A stretch of 22,942 bases of DNA, from NCBI GenBank assembly GCA_013375455.1, contig JABXJT010000078.1:1-22942 (forward strand). The letters run 5' to 3'. A program made the translations under genes and the position numbers. Position 1 is the stretch's first letter. Every line of letters begins with the position of its first letter. The stretch is from Candidatus Helarchaeota archaeon (GTDB lineage Archaea > Asgardarchaeota > Lokiarchaeia > Helarchaeales > HEL-GB-A). Shown one piece after another: positions 1-6,480 of the stretch. The notes under the pieces were generated by a model. The model was not told the origin of the DNA and made no database searches. It was given only the letters and a program-made list of their open reading frames with translations.

Positions 1-1
1 T

Positions 2-118
2 GAAAAGACTTCAAAAGAGTTTGTTGACAAACCATCCGCTAGATTTGTGGCAATTGTAGTATCAGGATTAATTTTATATCTCTCTTTGCTGATCTATCTT
101 AGTTTAATTCTTCCTTAA
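2..118 (+). CDS. C-terminal end of a membrane protein (partial)
   Basis: An open frame enters from the left edge and stops at 116-118. It encodes 38 residues: a charged stretch (EKTSKEFVDKPSAR) followed by about 22 hydrophobic residues (FVAIVVSGLILYLSLLIYLS) and the end LILP. This looks like the last transmembrane helix of an integral membrane protein. The rest of the gene lies outside the window, so family and function cannot be told. It could also be a chance open frame, but the charge-then-helix pattern and the A/T-rich non-coding stretch that follows support a real gene end. Confidence 0.5.
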   Translation, partial: EKTSKEFVDKPSARFVAIVVSGLILYLSLLIYLSLILP

Positions 119-293
119 AAACCAATACTAAATATTTAAAATAAAGGGAGATTCTTATTAAAATTATATCAGGAAAGATTAGTTACTTATAATTAATATT
201 TAAATAAATAATAATCTTATAAGCAAAATAAAATCGGGTAAAATAAGTAATAGAATCTGGATTGTAATAGATTTTTAGATATTTTACTAGGTA

Positions 294-298
294 GAGGG
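294..298 (+). promoter_or_regulatory. Shine-Dalgarno-like GAGGG in front of a missing canonical start
   Basis: GAGGG lies 5 nt before ATC 304 and 8 nt before ATA 307, normal spacing for an archaeal ribosome-binding site. It supports initiation here even though neither codon is a usual start. A single-base change (ATC from ATG) would explain it. Confidence 0.4.
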
Positions 299-303
299 AA
301 AAA

Positions 304-1701
304 ATCATAAAAACTCACAAAAAAATTAACAAAATATTTTTACTTTGTTTAATAACCCTCATTATTTTTCTTTTTTCGGTAATAAATACTGAACCCAACC
401 CTTCTTGTGAGGTAGATAACGAAATTATAATTAACACGAGAAATGTTTATCCAATTAATACTCAGGAATGGTATAAAAGATGGGGTGGAACTTCTGCCGA
501 TATGGGTAAAGATATCGTAATTGATAGCAATATTAACATTTATCTTGTTGGATATACCCAAAGTTTTGGTGCAGGTTATTATGATGCATTTCTCGTGAAG
601 TATAATTCTTCTGGCATTCAAATTTGGAACAAGACTTGGGGAGGATCAAATATTGATTATAGTTTAGGAGTTGCGGTTAATAGAGATAATGATGTTTACA
701 TTACTGGAGGGACCGAAAATTTCGGTTCCGGTAATGCTGATATTTTTTTAGTCAAGTATGATTCTAATGGTACCCAGTTATGGAACACCACATGGGGCGG
801 AATAGATGATGACATATCAAGTACTATTGCTCTTGATAATGATAGTAATATTTATCTTGCAGGTTATAATGGCAGTTTTAGTTCAGGAAATGCTAAAGGT
901 ATTCTAATAAAATTTAATTCGAGTGGGATTCAGGTTTGGAATTTAAGTTGGAATGGAATTAGTACAAGTGTTACAGTGGATAAAGAGAATAACATTTATC
1001 TTGCAGGTTATACAGCAGTTTCAAGTGCTGGTTCTAATGATGCATATATTGCTAAATATAACTCAAGTGGTGCATTATTATGGAATGATACATGGGGAGG
1101 AGTTAAATGGGATGAAGGGACTTGCATCGCTGTAGATATAAACAATGATGTCTATCTTTCTGGTCATACTTGGAGTTTTGATTCTGAATTTTCTGATGTA
1201 TATCTTGTAAAATATGATTCTGAAGGTAATAAGATATGGCAAACCATATGGGGAGGATTTGATGATGATAGAGCATATGATATGGTAGTTGATACCAATT
1301 GCAATATATATCTGACAGGCGAAATGGTTACCCATAGTTTCTATAGAGGTTCTTGGGACTTCATACTTACAGAGTCATACGATGCTTTTGTTGTTAAATT
1401 TGACTCGAGAGGTAATGAGATTGGCCACAGAATATGGGGGGGAACTGGATTACGAGACAATGGGAATGGTATTACAATAGATACTAACGGCAATTGTTTT
1501 ATCACTGGAGAAACATGGGTAAAAACGGAGGAAAATTGGTTCATAATTGATGCATTTGTTTTTAAATGTAATGTATTTAATTCAGGACAAGTTCCACAAT
1601 TTGAATGGTTGTTTTTAATCATCGTTGCAGGAATTATAAGTTTGTTAATCATAGAAATATGGTCTTTTAGAAAAAGTAAGAATATAAAAGAACAAGGGTA
1701 A
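304..1701 (+). CDS. SBBP-repeat beta-propeller surface protein with C-terminal membrane anchor; non-canonical start
   Basis: Encodes about 465 residues: a signal-like N-terminus (lysines, then FLLCLITLIIFLFSV), seven SBBP-type repeats of 48-62 residues, and a C-terminal helix (WLFLIIVAGIISLLIIEIW) before a basic tail (RKSKNIKEQG). Each repeat carries a W-x2-x-WGG strand, a hydrophobic-D-x-N-x-(I/V)Y-(L/I)-x-G core and a DA-x-(L/V)-(V)-K-(Y/F) strand. Seven repeats suit one closed seven-bladed propeller outside the cell, and NSSG/NTT sequons suggest N-glycosylation. The first blade and the signal-like segment lie upstream of the first in-frame ATG (502). Between the in-frame stop at 292-294 and 502 there is no ATG, GTG or TTG. 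A good Shine-Dalgarno-like GAGGG at 294-298 sits 5 and 8 nt before ATC (304) and ATA (307). I set the start at 304; a conservative start would be 502. Role unknown: such propellers usually bind ligands or partners. Confidence 0.75.
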   Translation: MIKTHKKINKIFLLCLITLIIFLFSVINTEPNPSCEVDNEIIINTRNVYPINTQEWYKRWGGTSADMGKDIVIDSNINIYLVGYTQSFGAGYYDAFLVKYNSSGIQIWNKTWGGSNIDYSLGVAVNRDNDVYITGGTENFGSGNADIFLVKYDSNGTQLWNTTWGGIDDDISSTIALDNDSNIYLAGYNGSFSSGNAKGILIKFNSSGIQVWNLSWNGISTSVTVDKENNIYLAGYTAVSSAGSNDAYIAKYNSSGALLWNDTWGGVKWDEGTCIAVDINNDVYLSGHTWSFDSEFSDVYLVKYDSEGNKIWQTIWGGFDDDRAYDMVVDTNCNIYLTGEMVTHSFYRGSWDFILTESYDAFVVKFDSRGNEIGHRIWGGTGLRDNGNGITIDTNGNCFITGETWVKTEENWFIIDAFVFKCNVFNSGQVPQFEWLFLIIVAGIISLLIIEIWSFRKSKNIKEQG

Positions 1702-1723
1702 GCAAATGAAATGGTGAAAAAAA

Positions 1724-2239
1724 ATGCAAAAATCCTCATTACGAGATAAAATTAATACTAAACTAAACGTGTTGATTGTTCCAATAGTATTATCTGGGTT
1801 AATTTTCCTATTGTTCTCGATTGTTTCTATAATCAGTTCTAGACCTTTCATTTTCCTTGAAATTATTACCCAAAATAATTATGGAGGGATTTTTTTATTT
1901 TTAATTATATATTATTATGTATTATTTTTGGGCATTTTTTTACCAATTGCTATTTATAATAAAAATATTATTTCCAAATGTAAATCTAAGGATAGAATTT
2001 ATAGACTTTATTATGAATTGCTCGTAGTTTTTATATTTGCTGAGATCATTATGACACTATTTTTTATTTTACATTTTCTCCCCTTCTTTTATCCCTCGTT
2101 CGATTATCTTAACTTCATAGAACCTGCTTCAAATTTTATGATGTGGGCCTCTCTTGTTCAAGGGATAATAATTTGTGCAATATTTCCCATTTTCTATTAT
2201 AGAAAAAGAAAATTAATGCAAGATTTTAATAACCAATGA
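1724..2239 (+). CDS. Four-helix integral membrane protein, unknown function
   Basis: 171 residues with about four hydrophobic helices (roughly residues 14-38, 55-78, 97-121 and 139-160). A basic N-terminus (MQKSSLRDKINTK) and a basic C-terminal tail (YYRKRKLMQDFNNQ) place the ends on the cytoplasmic side. I recognise no family motif. It starts 22 bp after the propeller gene and has GGTGA about 8 nt before the ATG at 1724, so it is probably co-transcribed and translated from its own site. Co-expression suggests a partner of the anchored propeller protein, which is inference from position only. The gene is very AT-rich, like its upstream neighbour. Confidence 0.75.
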   Translation: MQKSSLRDKINTKLNVLIVPIVLSGLIFLLFSIVSIISSRPFIFLEIITQNNYGGIFLFLIIYYYVLFLGIFLPIAIYNKNIISKCKSKDRIYRLYYELLVVFIFAEIIMTLFFILHFLPFFYPSFDYLNFIEPASNFMMWASLVQGIIICAIFPIFYYRKRKLMQDFNNQ

Positions 2240-2369
2240 GTGCATAGATTTCCCAACCAATTAACGTAAATAACGCACAATCAAATGCGCCTTTATGCCA
2301 TTTTTTGTAAAACTTTATGAACAAAAAACCCACCAAATAGAATAAAATGCCTCTAAATAACCATATCAT
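2226..2369 (-). CDS. Possible 47-residue membrane peptide
   Basis: An ATG at 2369-2367 opens a 47-codon frame ending at a TAA (2228-2226). The product begins MIWLFRGILFYLVGFLFIKF, followed by a basic turn (YKKWHK), and ends CALFTLIGWEIYALIGY. This reads as two short membrane helices joined by a positive loop, a common small-protein layout. It overlaps the preceding plus-strand gene tail to tail by only 14 bp and fills an otherwise empty gap. No ribosome-binding site is obvious. It is short enough that chance cannot be excluded. Confidence 0.4.
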   Translation of the reverse strand: MIWLFRGILFYLVGFLFIKFYKKWHKGAFDCALFTLIGWEIYALIGY

Positions 2370-2378
2370 CTGTAACCA

Positions 2379-2386
2379 ATATATAT
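2379..2386 (+). promoter_or_regulatory. TATA box of a leaderless transcript
   Basis: An ATATATAT run preceded by a BRE-like ACCA lies about 26 nt before the ATG at 2408. That is the usual archaeal TATA-to-start-site distance, so transcription would begin at or just before the start codon. The run is in AT-rich DNA, so the match is suggestive only. Confidence 0.4.
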
Positions 2387-2407
2387 GTAAATTCTCAAAA
2401 CATATAT

Positions 2408-2608
2408 ATGAGGGTAAATGTAGCCGTTATTGCAGAATTGATGGACCAGTTAGATATAAGCCGGCATACAATTGACAGGCATTTGGCTTTTTTAGAAGGA
2501 GCGAATTTGATTAACTCAAAAGGAAACGTGTATTATATAACCAATGAAGGAAAAGAGCAAATCACGATGGGAAAAGAGGAGAGAAAGACCGAATCGACTG
2601 ATTCGTAA
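2408..2608 (+). CDS. Small winged-helix DNA-binding protein
   Basis: 66 residues forming most of one winged-helix domain. Residues 5-16 give the support helix (VAVIAELMDQLD), 18-33 the recognition helix (SRHTIDRHLAFLEGAN) and about 37-50 the two-stranded wing (KGNVYYITNEGKEQI), followed by a polar acidic/basic tail. Compared with ArsR/MarR-like archaeal regulators, the first helix is missing or very short, so this is either a minimal regulator or an N-terminally truncated relic. There is no upstream in-frame start before the stop at 2354. A TATA box 26 nt ahead fits a leaderless mRNA and argues for a live gene. No effector domain is present, and targets are unknown. Confidence 0.6.
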   Translation: MRVNVAVIAELMDQLDISRHTIDRHLAFLEGANLINSKGNVYYITNEGKEQITMGKEERKTESTDS

Positions 2609-2731
2609 ATATTACTGAACTTTTATTATAATCGTCCCTTTATAATTATTATATATGATTTTTACATTTAGGTCAATATTCCGATATGAATCAATACTAT
2701 GACAAATAATGAATATTGTATTAATTAAAAT

Positions 2732-3148
2732 TCACTCCAGTTCGTCCGAAATTACTTTATTATTCACTTTAGACTCCAATATTATCTTAAAGAGTGTATT
2801 ATAACCTTTAATTACTTTTTCTTGATGTTCTTTAAAGACTTCTAAATCGAGGAAATTTTCATAAAAATTTGCATGCAAGGTTTGACCAGAATTAACGATT
2901 GCTTCATTAAGTTCTTTATCATTTTTAATCAAAGCAATAAATTTTGCGACTTTAATAATTTCTTTATGATTTCTGATGGGTTTATTATGCATTATGCCAA
3001 TGGCTTTTAGAAGAGAAGTCATTGCACCCCATAACATTTCGCCTGCTTTATTATATTCTTGCTTTTTTACCATTAAATTAGCATTTTTTAAAAGTACTTT
3101 TGATTGATTGATATAATGCTCTATTTTTTCCATTTTATTTGGTCTCAT
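2732..3148 (-). CDS. PaREP1/HEPN-superfamily helical protein
   Basis: About 138 residues, all-helical. The pattern A-x-L-(M/V)-x-K-x-E-Y-x-K-A-G-E-M-L-W-G-A, followed by LLKAIG and a histidine in IRNHKEI, is that of the archaeal PaREP1 family, which belongs to the HEPN superfamily. HEPN proteins include RNases of toxin systems, but I do not see a clear R-x4-6-H catalytic motif here, so RNase activity is uncertain. The frame can also start at TTG 3163, which overlaps the upstream gene's stop as TTGA, or at ATG 3133 (MEKIEHYINQ). I chose ATG 3148. It is the second gene of a two-gene operon with the small protein at 3160-3360. No nucleotidyltransferase (MNT) partner is visible. Confidence 0.7.
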   Translation of the reverse strand: MRPNKMEKIEHYINQSKVLLKNANLMVKKQEYNKAGEMLWGAMTSLLKAIGIMHNKPIRNHKEIIKVAKFIALIKNDKELNEAIVNSGQTLHANFYENFLDLEVFKEHQEKVIKGYNTLFKIILESKVNNKVISDELE

Positions 3149-3159
3149 TATTCGCAATT

Positions 3160-3360
3160 TCAAATTTGACGATATTCGGTAATCTTCCCAGTTTCTTTGT
3201 TTATTGCTAATGCATATGTTGCTCCAAAGGAAAAAACTTCAACAAGCCAATCTTTATCTCGAGATATTGTTTTTGTTACTATATATAATGCAATTTTTGC
3301 CGATTCTAAAAATTCATTTGCAATTTTAATAGCTTGTTGTGCAGAAGTAACTTGCGACAT
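3160..3360 (-). CDS. Small PepSY-like protein upstream of PaREP1 gene
   Basis: 66 residues starting MSQVTSAQQAIKIANEFLES. The layout is an N-terminal helix (S-A-QQAIKIA-x-EFL), then strands (DWLVEVFSFGATYALAINKETGKITEYRQ). W-x-V-E-V ... I-N-x-ETGKI-x-EY resembles the PepSY alpha-beta fold, in which the TG-x-(I/V) turn is typical. An ATG at 3360 is preceded by GGTGA about 5 nt away, and a TTTAAATA promoter-like element lies about 30-40 nt upstream; a longer frame to 3405 lacks such support. The stop overlaps the possible TTG start of the PaREP1 gene, so the two are co-expressed. A role as modulator or antitoxin of the HEPN-like partner is inference. Confidence 0.6.
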   Translation of the reverse strand: MSQVTSAQQAIKIANEFLESAKIALYIVTKTISRDKDWLVEVFSFGATYALAINKETGKITEYRQI

Positions 3361-3566
3361 AAAAATCACCATTATCCAAGAAAAAATTCTATTTAAACTT
3401 ATCAATAATTATAGTTGAAAGTAATAAATGTGTTAGATTTTATGAAATTATTTCAATGAAATTTTTGAGAGTGCTGATTAGTAACACCCTTTAAAAAAAG
3501 TAAGGGATTATAAACTCATTTTTAGATTATATGTTAAATTCGTCTTAAATTGATGGAAATACGAGC

Positions 3567-3770
3567 ATGCTCACCACGACCATTTTTCGCTTGCACCCCT
3601 CTAAATCACACACCAACCCACTAAACGAAATCTTCACCATTTATAATCGGGTCAAGCGCAAGGGGTATAAGCTCCTTTTCAACGGGGAACCGGGGATTCA
3701 ACAGAAATTGATGCAGGCGTGCCACAATAACCCCTACATCAATACCATCATAATAGAGAATTATTCCTGA
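3567..3770 (+). pseudogene. Probable N-terminal fragment of a TnpB-like transposase
   Basis: 67 residues. The opening TIFRLHPSKSHTNPLNEIF resembles the first strand and helix of TnpB/OrfB proteins (R-(L/I)-x-P-(T/S)-K ... L-x-x-(L/I)-F), followed by YNRVKRKGYKLLF and a helix (IQQKLMQACHNNPYINTI). A whole TnpB is about 400 residues; this stops after 67 with no RuvC or zinc-finger part downstream in any frame. Codon use is GC-richer than the surrounding DNA, as for imported elements. Family assignment is from pattern memory and tentative; it could be a relic of another gene. Confidence 0.4.
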
Positions 3771-3798
3771 AGTGACGATTGGAACATCAACCAATCCC

Positions 3799-3822
3799 TA
3801 TTATTTTTTTTATAAAATAATA
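3799..3822. repeat. Perfect AT-only inverted repeat
   Basis: TATTATTTT, a 6-nt loop, then AAAATAATA: nine pairs. It lies 29 bp after the transposase-like fragment. It may be a terminator or a remnant end hairpin. In DNA this AT-rich, chance formation is possible. Confidence 0.35.
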
Positions 3823-3897
3823 AAGAGAAATACGTTTTTAACCAGCTATCAATGTTAAAAATAAAAGCCGAAAAAAGTTTATGGAGCTACGGTTATA
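3821..3897 (+). repeat. Left copies of a ~55-bp degenerate repeat
   Basis: A unit begins ACCAGCTAT at 3841 and runs through AAAAGTTTATGGAGCTACGGTTATA. The preceding 20 bp (GAAATACGTTTTTA) match the end of another unit. The same order of words (accCAGCTATttATG, AAAAAGTTTATAgAatTACGGTTt) recurs at 4361-4498, on the other side of the gene at 3919-4308. Confidence 0.55.
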
Positions 3898-3918
3898 AAT
3901 TTACTTTGTATTTTAAAT

Positions 3919-4308
3919 TCAAGAGGAATTTACATTCTCTACTTTGATGATGTAAAAAATATATGTACTAAATCCTGCTAAGATCCACCACCCTGTAGTT
4001 ATAAATAGAAATCCTAAGTCAACGGTTAGTAAGATTATAGTATAACAAAGTGCCATGGGATACCAAATTACCATGAAAAATAGATAAAGTCCTGAAGAGG
4101 GGGTTTTTCTATAAATAGGTAATTTATTCATGAGGTTTAATATAAGTAAAGCTAAAATTATACTTAATATTACGATGCTAGCTACGAAATATCGATCATC
4201 TATGTAGAAAAACCGATAAAATATAATTGCTAGTACTTCATTAATAAGATAAGCAAAACAAAGCAAAGTGACACTCTTTTTAAGTTTAGATTTTAGTACT
4301 AAATCCAC
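3919..4308 (-). CDS. Small polytopic membrane protein, unknown function
   Basis: 129 residues with about four hydrophobic helices (roughly residues 10-32, 41-60, 72-95 and 100-122) and a basic N-terminus (LKSKLKKS). No motif of a known family is visible. The start is GTG at 4308-4306 with an AAGG about 8 nt ahead, and AT-rich TATA-like sequence (AATTAAATAAT) lies further upstream. It stands alone, flanked on both sides by the same family of ~55-bp repeats. That suggests the gene and repeats may have moved or been duplicated together, or that the repeats regulate it. Function is unknown. Confidence 0.65.
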   Translation of the reverse strand: MDLVLKSKLKKSVTLLCFAYLINEVLAIIFYRFFYIDDRYFVASIVILSIILALLILNLMNKLPIYRKTPSSGLYLFFMVIWYPMALCYTIILLTVDLGFLFITTGWWILAGFSTYIFYIIKVENVNSS

Positions 4309-4360
4309 CTTAAAAACCTTAAATTATTTAATTATTCCTTTACAATTAAAAATTTCCTAA

Positions 4361-4498
4361 AATTTGAAATTTATTTAAAAATTGAATCTCAAAGAGTTTA
4401 TAAAATTACGGTTATACCCAGCTATTTATGTAAAAATTAACTCTCAAAAAGTTTATAGAATTACGGTTTCACCCGACTATTTGAGGAAAAATTTAAAT
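4361..4498 (+). repeat. Tandem ~55-bp repeats (two full copies and one partial)
   Basis: Copies run 4361-4415, 4416-4470 and 4471-4498 with a period of exactly 55 bp. Shared words are ACCC(A/G)(G/A)CTATTT, TAAAAATT, CTCAAA(A/G)AGTTTATA and AATTACGGTT. The first two are about three-quarters identical by eye. They lie upstream of the membrane-protein gene 3919-4308. There is no sign of unique spacers, so this is not a CRISPR array. Confidence 0.6.
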
Positions 4499-4775
4499 TA
4501 AGTTTTAAAAAATTATTTTCTTAGAACTTTTGAACTCTCTGCTGAGCAAACTCATGGAAAGTATTTCATTTTTTTATCAATTTAAAAAATTAATAGTGGG
4601 AAAGTAATATGGGAGAAATAGCTAACAAAAATGTATATTCTAAGGGATATATTTTTATTATCACCGTTTTTTGAGAGAGCTGTAAAAATACCAAAAGCCT
4701 TGAGGAATTAGAGGGGAAAATGAGAGTGTAAATAGGTAAGGATGGGCATTAACTAATACGTTCCACTAATTAACA
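4499..4775. other. AT-rich intergenic stretch after the 55-bp repeats
   Basis: With the repeats it forms a gene-free stretch from 4309 to 4775. No open frame, RNA gene or strong hairpin is visible in this part; there are only A/T runs. Confidence 0.4.
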
Positions 4776-5387
4776 TTAAATTTCTGTTTTTTTAACGTAC
4801 AACACCCTGTTCTCTTCCCTAATTCTCTTAATTAGCCCTCCCTCTATCAACCGGGTGAGGTGCGATCGAATTGTCGTGTAAGGAACGCGAACGATTTGCG
4901 ATATTTCGGATAACCGGAGTTGCCCCCTTTCCTGAATGGCTTGATAGATTGTTTTCGCCGTGTCATTCCGTAACAGCAGTGTTTTTGCTTCTACGGTCTC
5001 ATCAAAATCAATGGGAAAAAAGACCGATTTATTTTGAAAGGTTGATTTGCGAAGAAAGCCAAATTTTACGAGAAACCCAAGATGCCGGTGCGTAATGTAA
5101 GCTCCCAAACCAAAGGCTTTTCTGATTTCGCGCTTATGTGCGCCAGGATATTTAGTAACATACTCTAAAATCCTATTCCTTTTTTCATTTCTAAGAACAT
5201 CTTCCTTGATGAGTTGGGATCCTTCCACGAACTGCTTCATGTGAAGAAGGTCGTGAATGGCCAGATCGATCTCCGTTTGAGGATTGGGAAGGGCGTTACA
5301 GCATTCTTCCAAGAGAGCCTCCATATTAAAAAATCGGCGTTTTTTCCGGAGAACCTGCGCTACTCGAAGGATGTTCTCATGGAGCAT
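4776..5387 (-). CDS. Multi-winged-helix transcriptional regulator
   Basis: About 203 residues from ATG 5387 (MLHENILRVAQVL). Three helical/winged parts are visible: an N-terminal helical domain ending in QLIKEDVLRNEKRN, a central winged helix (RILEYVTKYPGAHKREIRKA ... THRHLGFLVKFGFLRKS), and a C-terminal one (TAKTIYQAIQERGQLRLSEI ... YTTIRSHLTRLIEGGLIKR) ending in a wing (ENRVLYVKK). The 'L-x-x-EDVLRNE-x-R' link before a 'PG-x-x-x-x-x-I' winged helix is a pattern I associate with Asgard archaeal regulators. Upstream starts are possible (TTG 5438 or GTG 5444, behind AGGAG), which would add a short basic, low-complexity N-terminus. No ligand or metal site is seen. The target is unknown; it stands alone with long intergenic DNA on both sides. 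Confidence 0.75.
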   Translation of the reverse strand: MLHENILRVAQVLRKKRRFFNMEALLEECCNALPNPQTEIDLAIHDLLHMKQFVEGSQLIKEDVLRNEKRNRILEYVTKYPGAHKREIRKAFGLGAYITHRHLGFLVKFGFLRKSTFQNKSVFFPIDFDETVEAKTLLLRNDTAKTIYQAIQERGQLRLSEISQIVRVPYTTIRSHLTRLIEGGLIKRIREENRVLYVKKTEI

Positions 5388-5444
5388 CGTGAGCTCTTTT
5401 CCTTCACCCTTTTTCTTAGCACCTCCCTGAAATGACAAGCGCAC

Positions 5445-5783
5445 TTGCTCCTAAAAATGCCCACTAATAAAGGGGCGCATAGAATCATCCAAACGCAGAG
5501 TCCCTCCGCATTACCTTTACATCACTAAATTTGAAGGATGCACGAGTTTTTTACATTTTTTCCGAGGGCGGAACATTTCTTCGCCCTGAATGCGTGTTGG
5601 GAACCTCGGGTGTATTTAATAAATTCAATCAAATAAAGTTATGGGATTTACTAGTTCTTCTTCATGATTGAAAATGAAAACTATTATCTACGTGGATCTT
5701 TCTTGAATTAATTGAGTAATCTTGAAATAATATCGGGTTGCCCATCAAGAGGGGACAGATTACTACTGGAGTGACGTGGAAGA
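5445..5783. other. Gene-free intergenic stretch
   Basis: No convincing gene. It contains a 6-bp inverted repeat, AGGGCG ... CGCCCT (about 5563-5585, loop about 11 nt), and otherwise AT-rich DNA. GC content rises in patches, which fits decayed former coding sequence. Confidence 0.35.
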
Positions 5784-5867
5784 GTGAAAGATGCGCTCAA
5801 TCTACTTTTGTGTTACATTTTGTTATTCCCTCCTCCCCTCCCCCTTTTCACGAATTTTGAGTGCATC

Positions 5868-5990
5868 CACTACACTTCCAAATGTAATACCTTCGGGATC
5901 GCCCGGGACTACGCGGCGGGCCGATTGAATGAATTGGAAACCTTGCAAGCCACCGTGAACGAGTTTGGAATTGTAGAAATGGTCAGGTAA
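5868..5990 (+). pseudogene. C-terminal coding relic, unidentified
   Basis: Within an open frame 5784-5990, only the last 40 or so residues look protein-like (NTFGIARDYAAGRLNELE followed by TLQATVNEFGIVEMVR), while the first part is low-complexity (LLLCYILLFPPPLPLF). The end is markedly GC-richer than the surrounding DNA and has amphipathic helix spacing, so it reads as the tail of a lost gene. The final FGIVEMVR faintly recalls the end of ACT-domain regulatory subunits, but that is too short to assign. Confidence 0.35.
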
Positions 5991-6167
5991 ATGGAATATT
6001 CGAATGAGAAGTTAGTGCAAAAATAGAATCAACCTCTAAAGAATATTAACAAATATTTGAAAATTTCTAAATGTTCATACAAAAAAACCAGATTTGTTTA
6101 AAAAAAGTTTTTTAAGACGAATTAATTAGTAGGTCATAATCAAAATTGAAAATAATACTGTGGTTTT

Positions 6168-6443
6168 ATGAGAAATCGGAACGCGAAAGATATTACCGAA
6201 AGAAATCCTTTGAAGACCTTGCAAAGATCGGTTAATAATAAAATTCTCGTGCGGTTAAAGACGGGGCACGAGTATGTCGGACGGTTAATCGAGACTGATG
6301 CGTACATGAATCTTGTACTCAGTGAAGCGGAAGAACTGGAAGACGGCGAATCCATTGCGCGATTTGGCGAAATCTTCATCCGTGGGAACAACATCTTATT
6401 CATAAAACCAGATATCACGGTTCTTGAGAAAGAAGAATATTAA
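6168..6443 (+). CDS. Archaeal Sm-like (LSm) RNA-binding protein
   Basis: 91 residues with both Sm motifs. Sm1 spans about residues 13-52 (NPLKTLQRSVNNKILVRLKT ... GRLIETDAYMNLVL), including the D-x-x-M-N segment that contacts uridines. Sm2 spans about 65-81 (RFGEIFIRGNNILFIKP), with the RG-N signature. A short acidic loop (EAEELEDGES) separates them. LSm proteins form six- or seven-membered rings that bind U-rich RNA in the cytoplasm and act in RNA stability and tRNA processing. The length is slightly above the usual 70-80 residues because of an N-terminal basic extension (MRNRNAKDITER). It converges with the DUF460 gene, whose end lies 19 bp away. Classification is secure; the specific paralogue is not. 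Confidence 0.95.
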   Translation: MRNRNAKDITERNPLKTLQRSVNNKILVRLKTGHEYVGRLIETDAYMNLVLSEAEELEDGESIARFGEIFIRGNNILFIKPDITVLEKEEY

Positions 6444-6480
6444 AATATCTCTGAAAACTCACTTATTCTTTTCGTTTTCT
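6444..6480 (+). terminator. T-rich termination zone between convergent genes
   Basis: Directly after the lsm stop the plus strand is T-rich (TTATTCTTTTCGTTTTCT), which fits archaeal factor-independent termination. It overlaps the 3' end of the opposite gene. Confidence 0.35.

Noticed and set aside
349..621. 90-codon minus-strand frame over the propeller gene start
   Set aside because: It is antisense to the signal sequence and first SBBP unit, which have strong protein-level support.
4361..4498. CRISPR array
   Set aside because: The units are contiguous and degenerate with a 55-bp period; there are no constant repeats separated by unique spacers, and no cas genes.
5784..5867. N-terminal part of the 68-codon frame as a real gene start
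   Set aside because: The encoded stretch is low-complexity (Leu/Pro/Phe) and unlike the protein-like tail; it is more likely random sequence joined to a relic.
3539..6123. 13-bp inverted match (AATTCGTCTTAAA near 3539 and TTTAAGACGAATT near 6111) as ends of a 2.6-kb element
   Set aside because: In a 23-kb AT-rich window a 13-bp inverted match is expected by chance. No target duplication is visible and the content in between is mixed.
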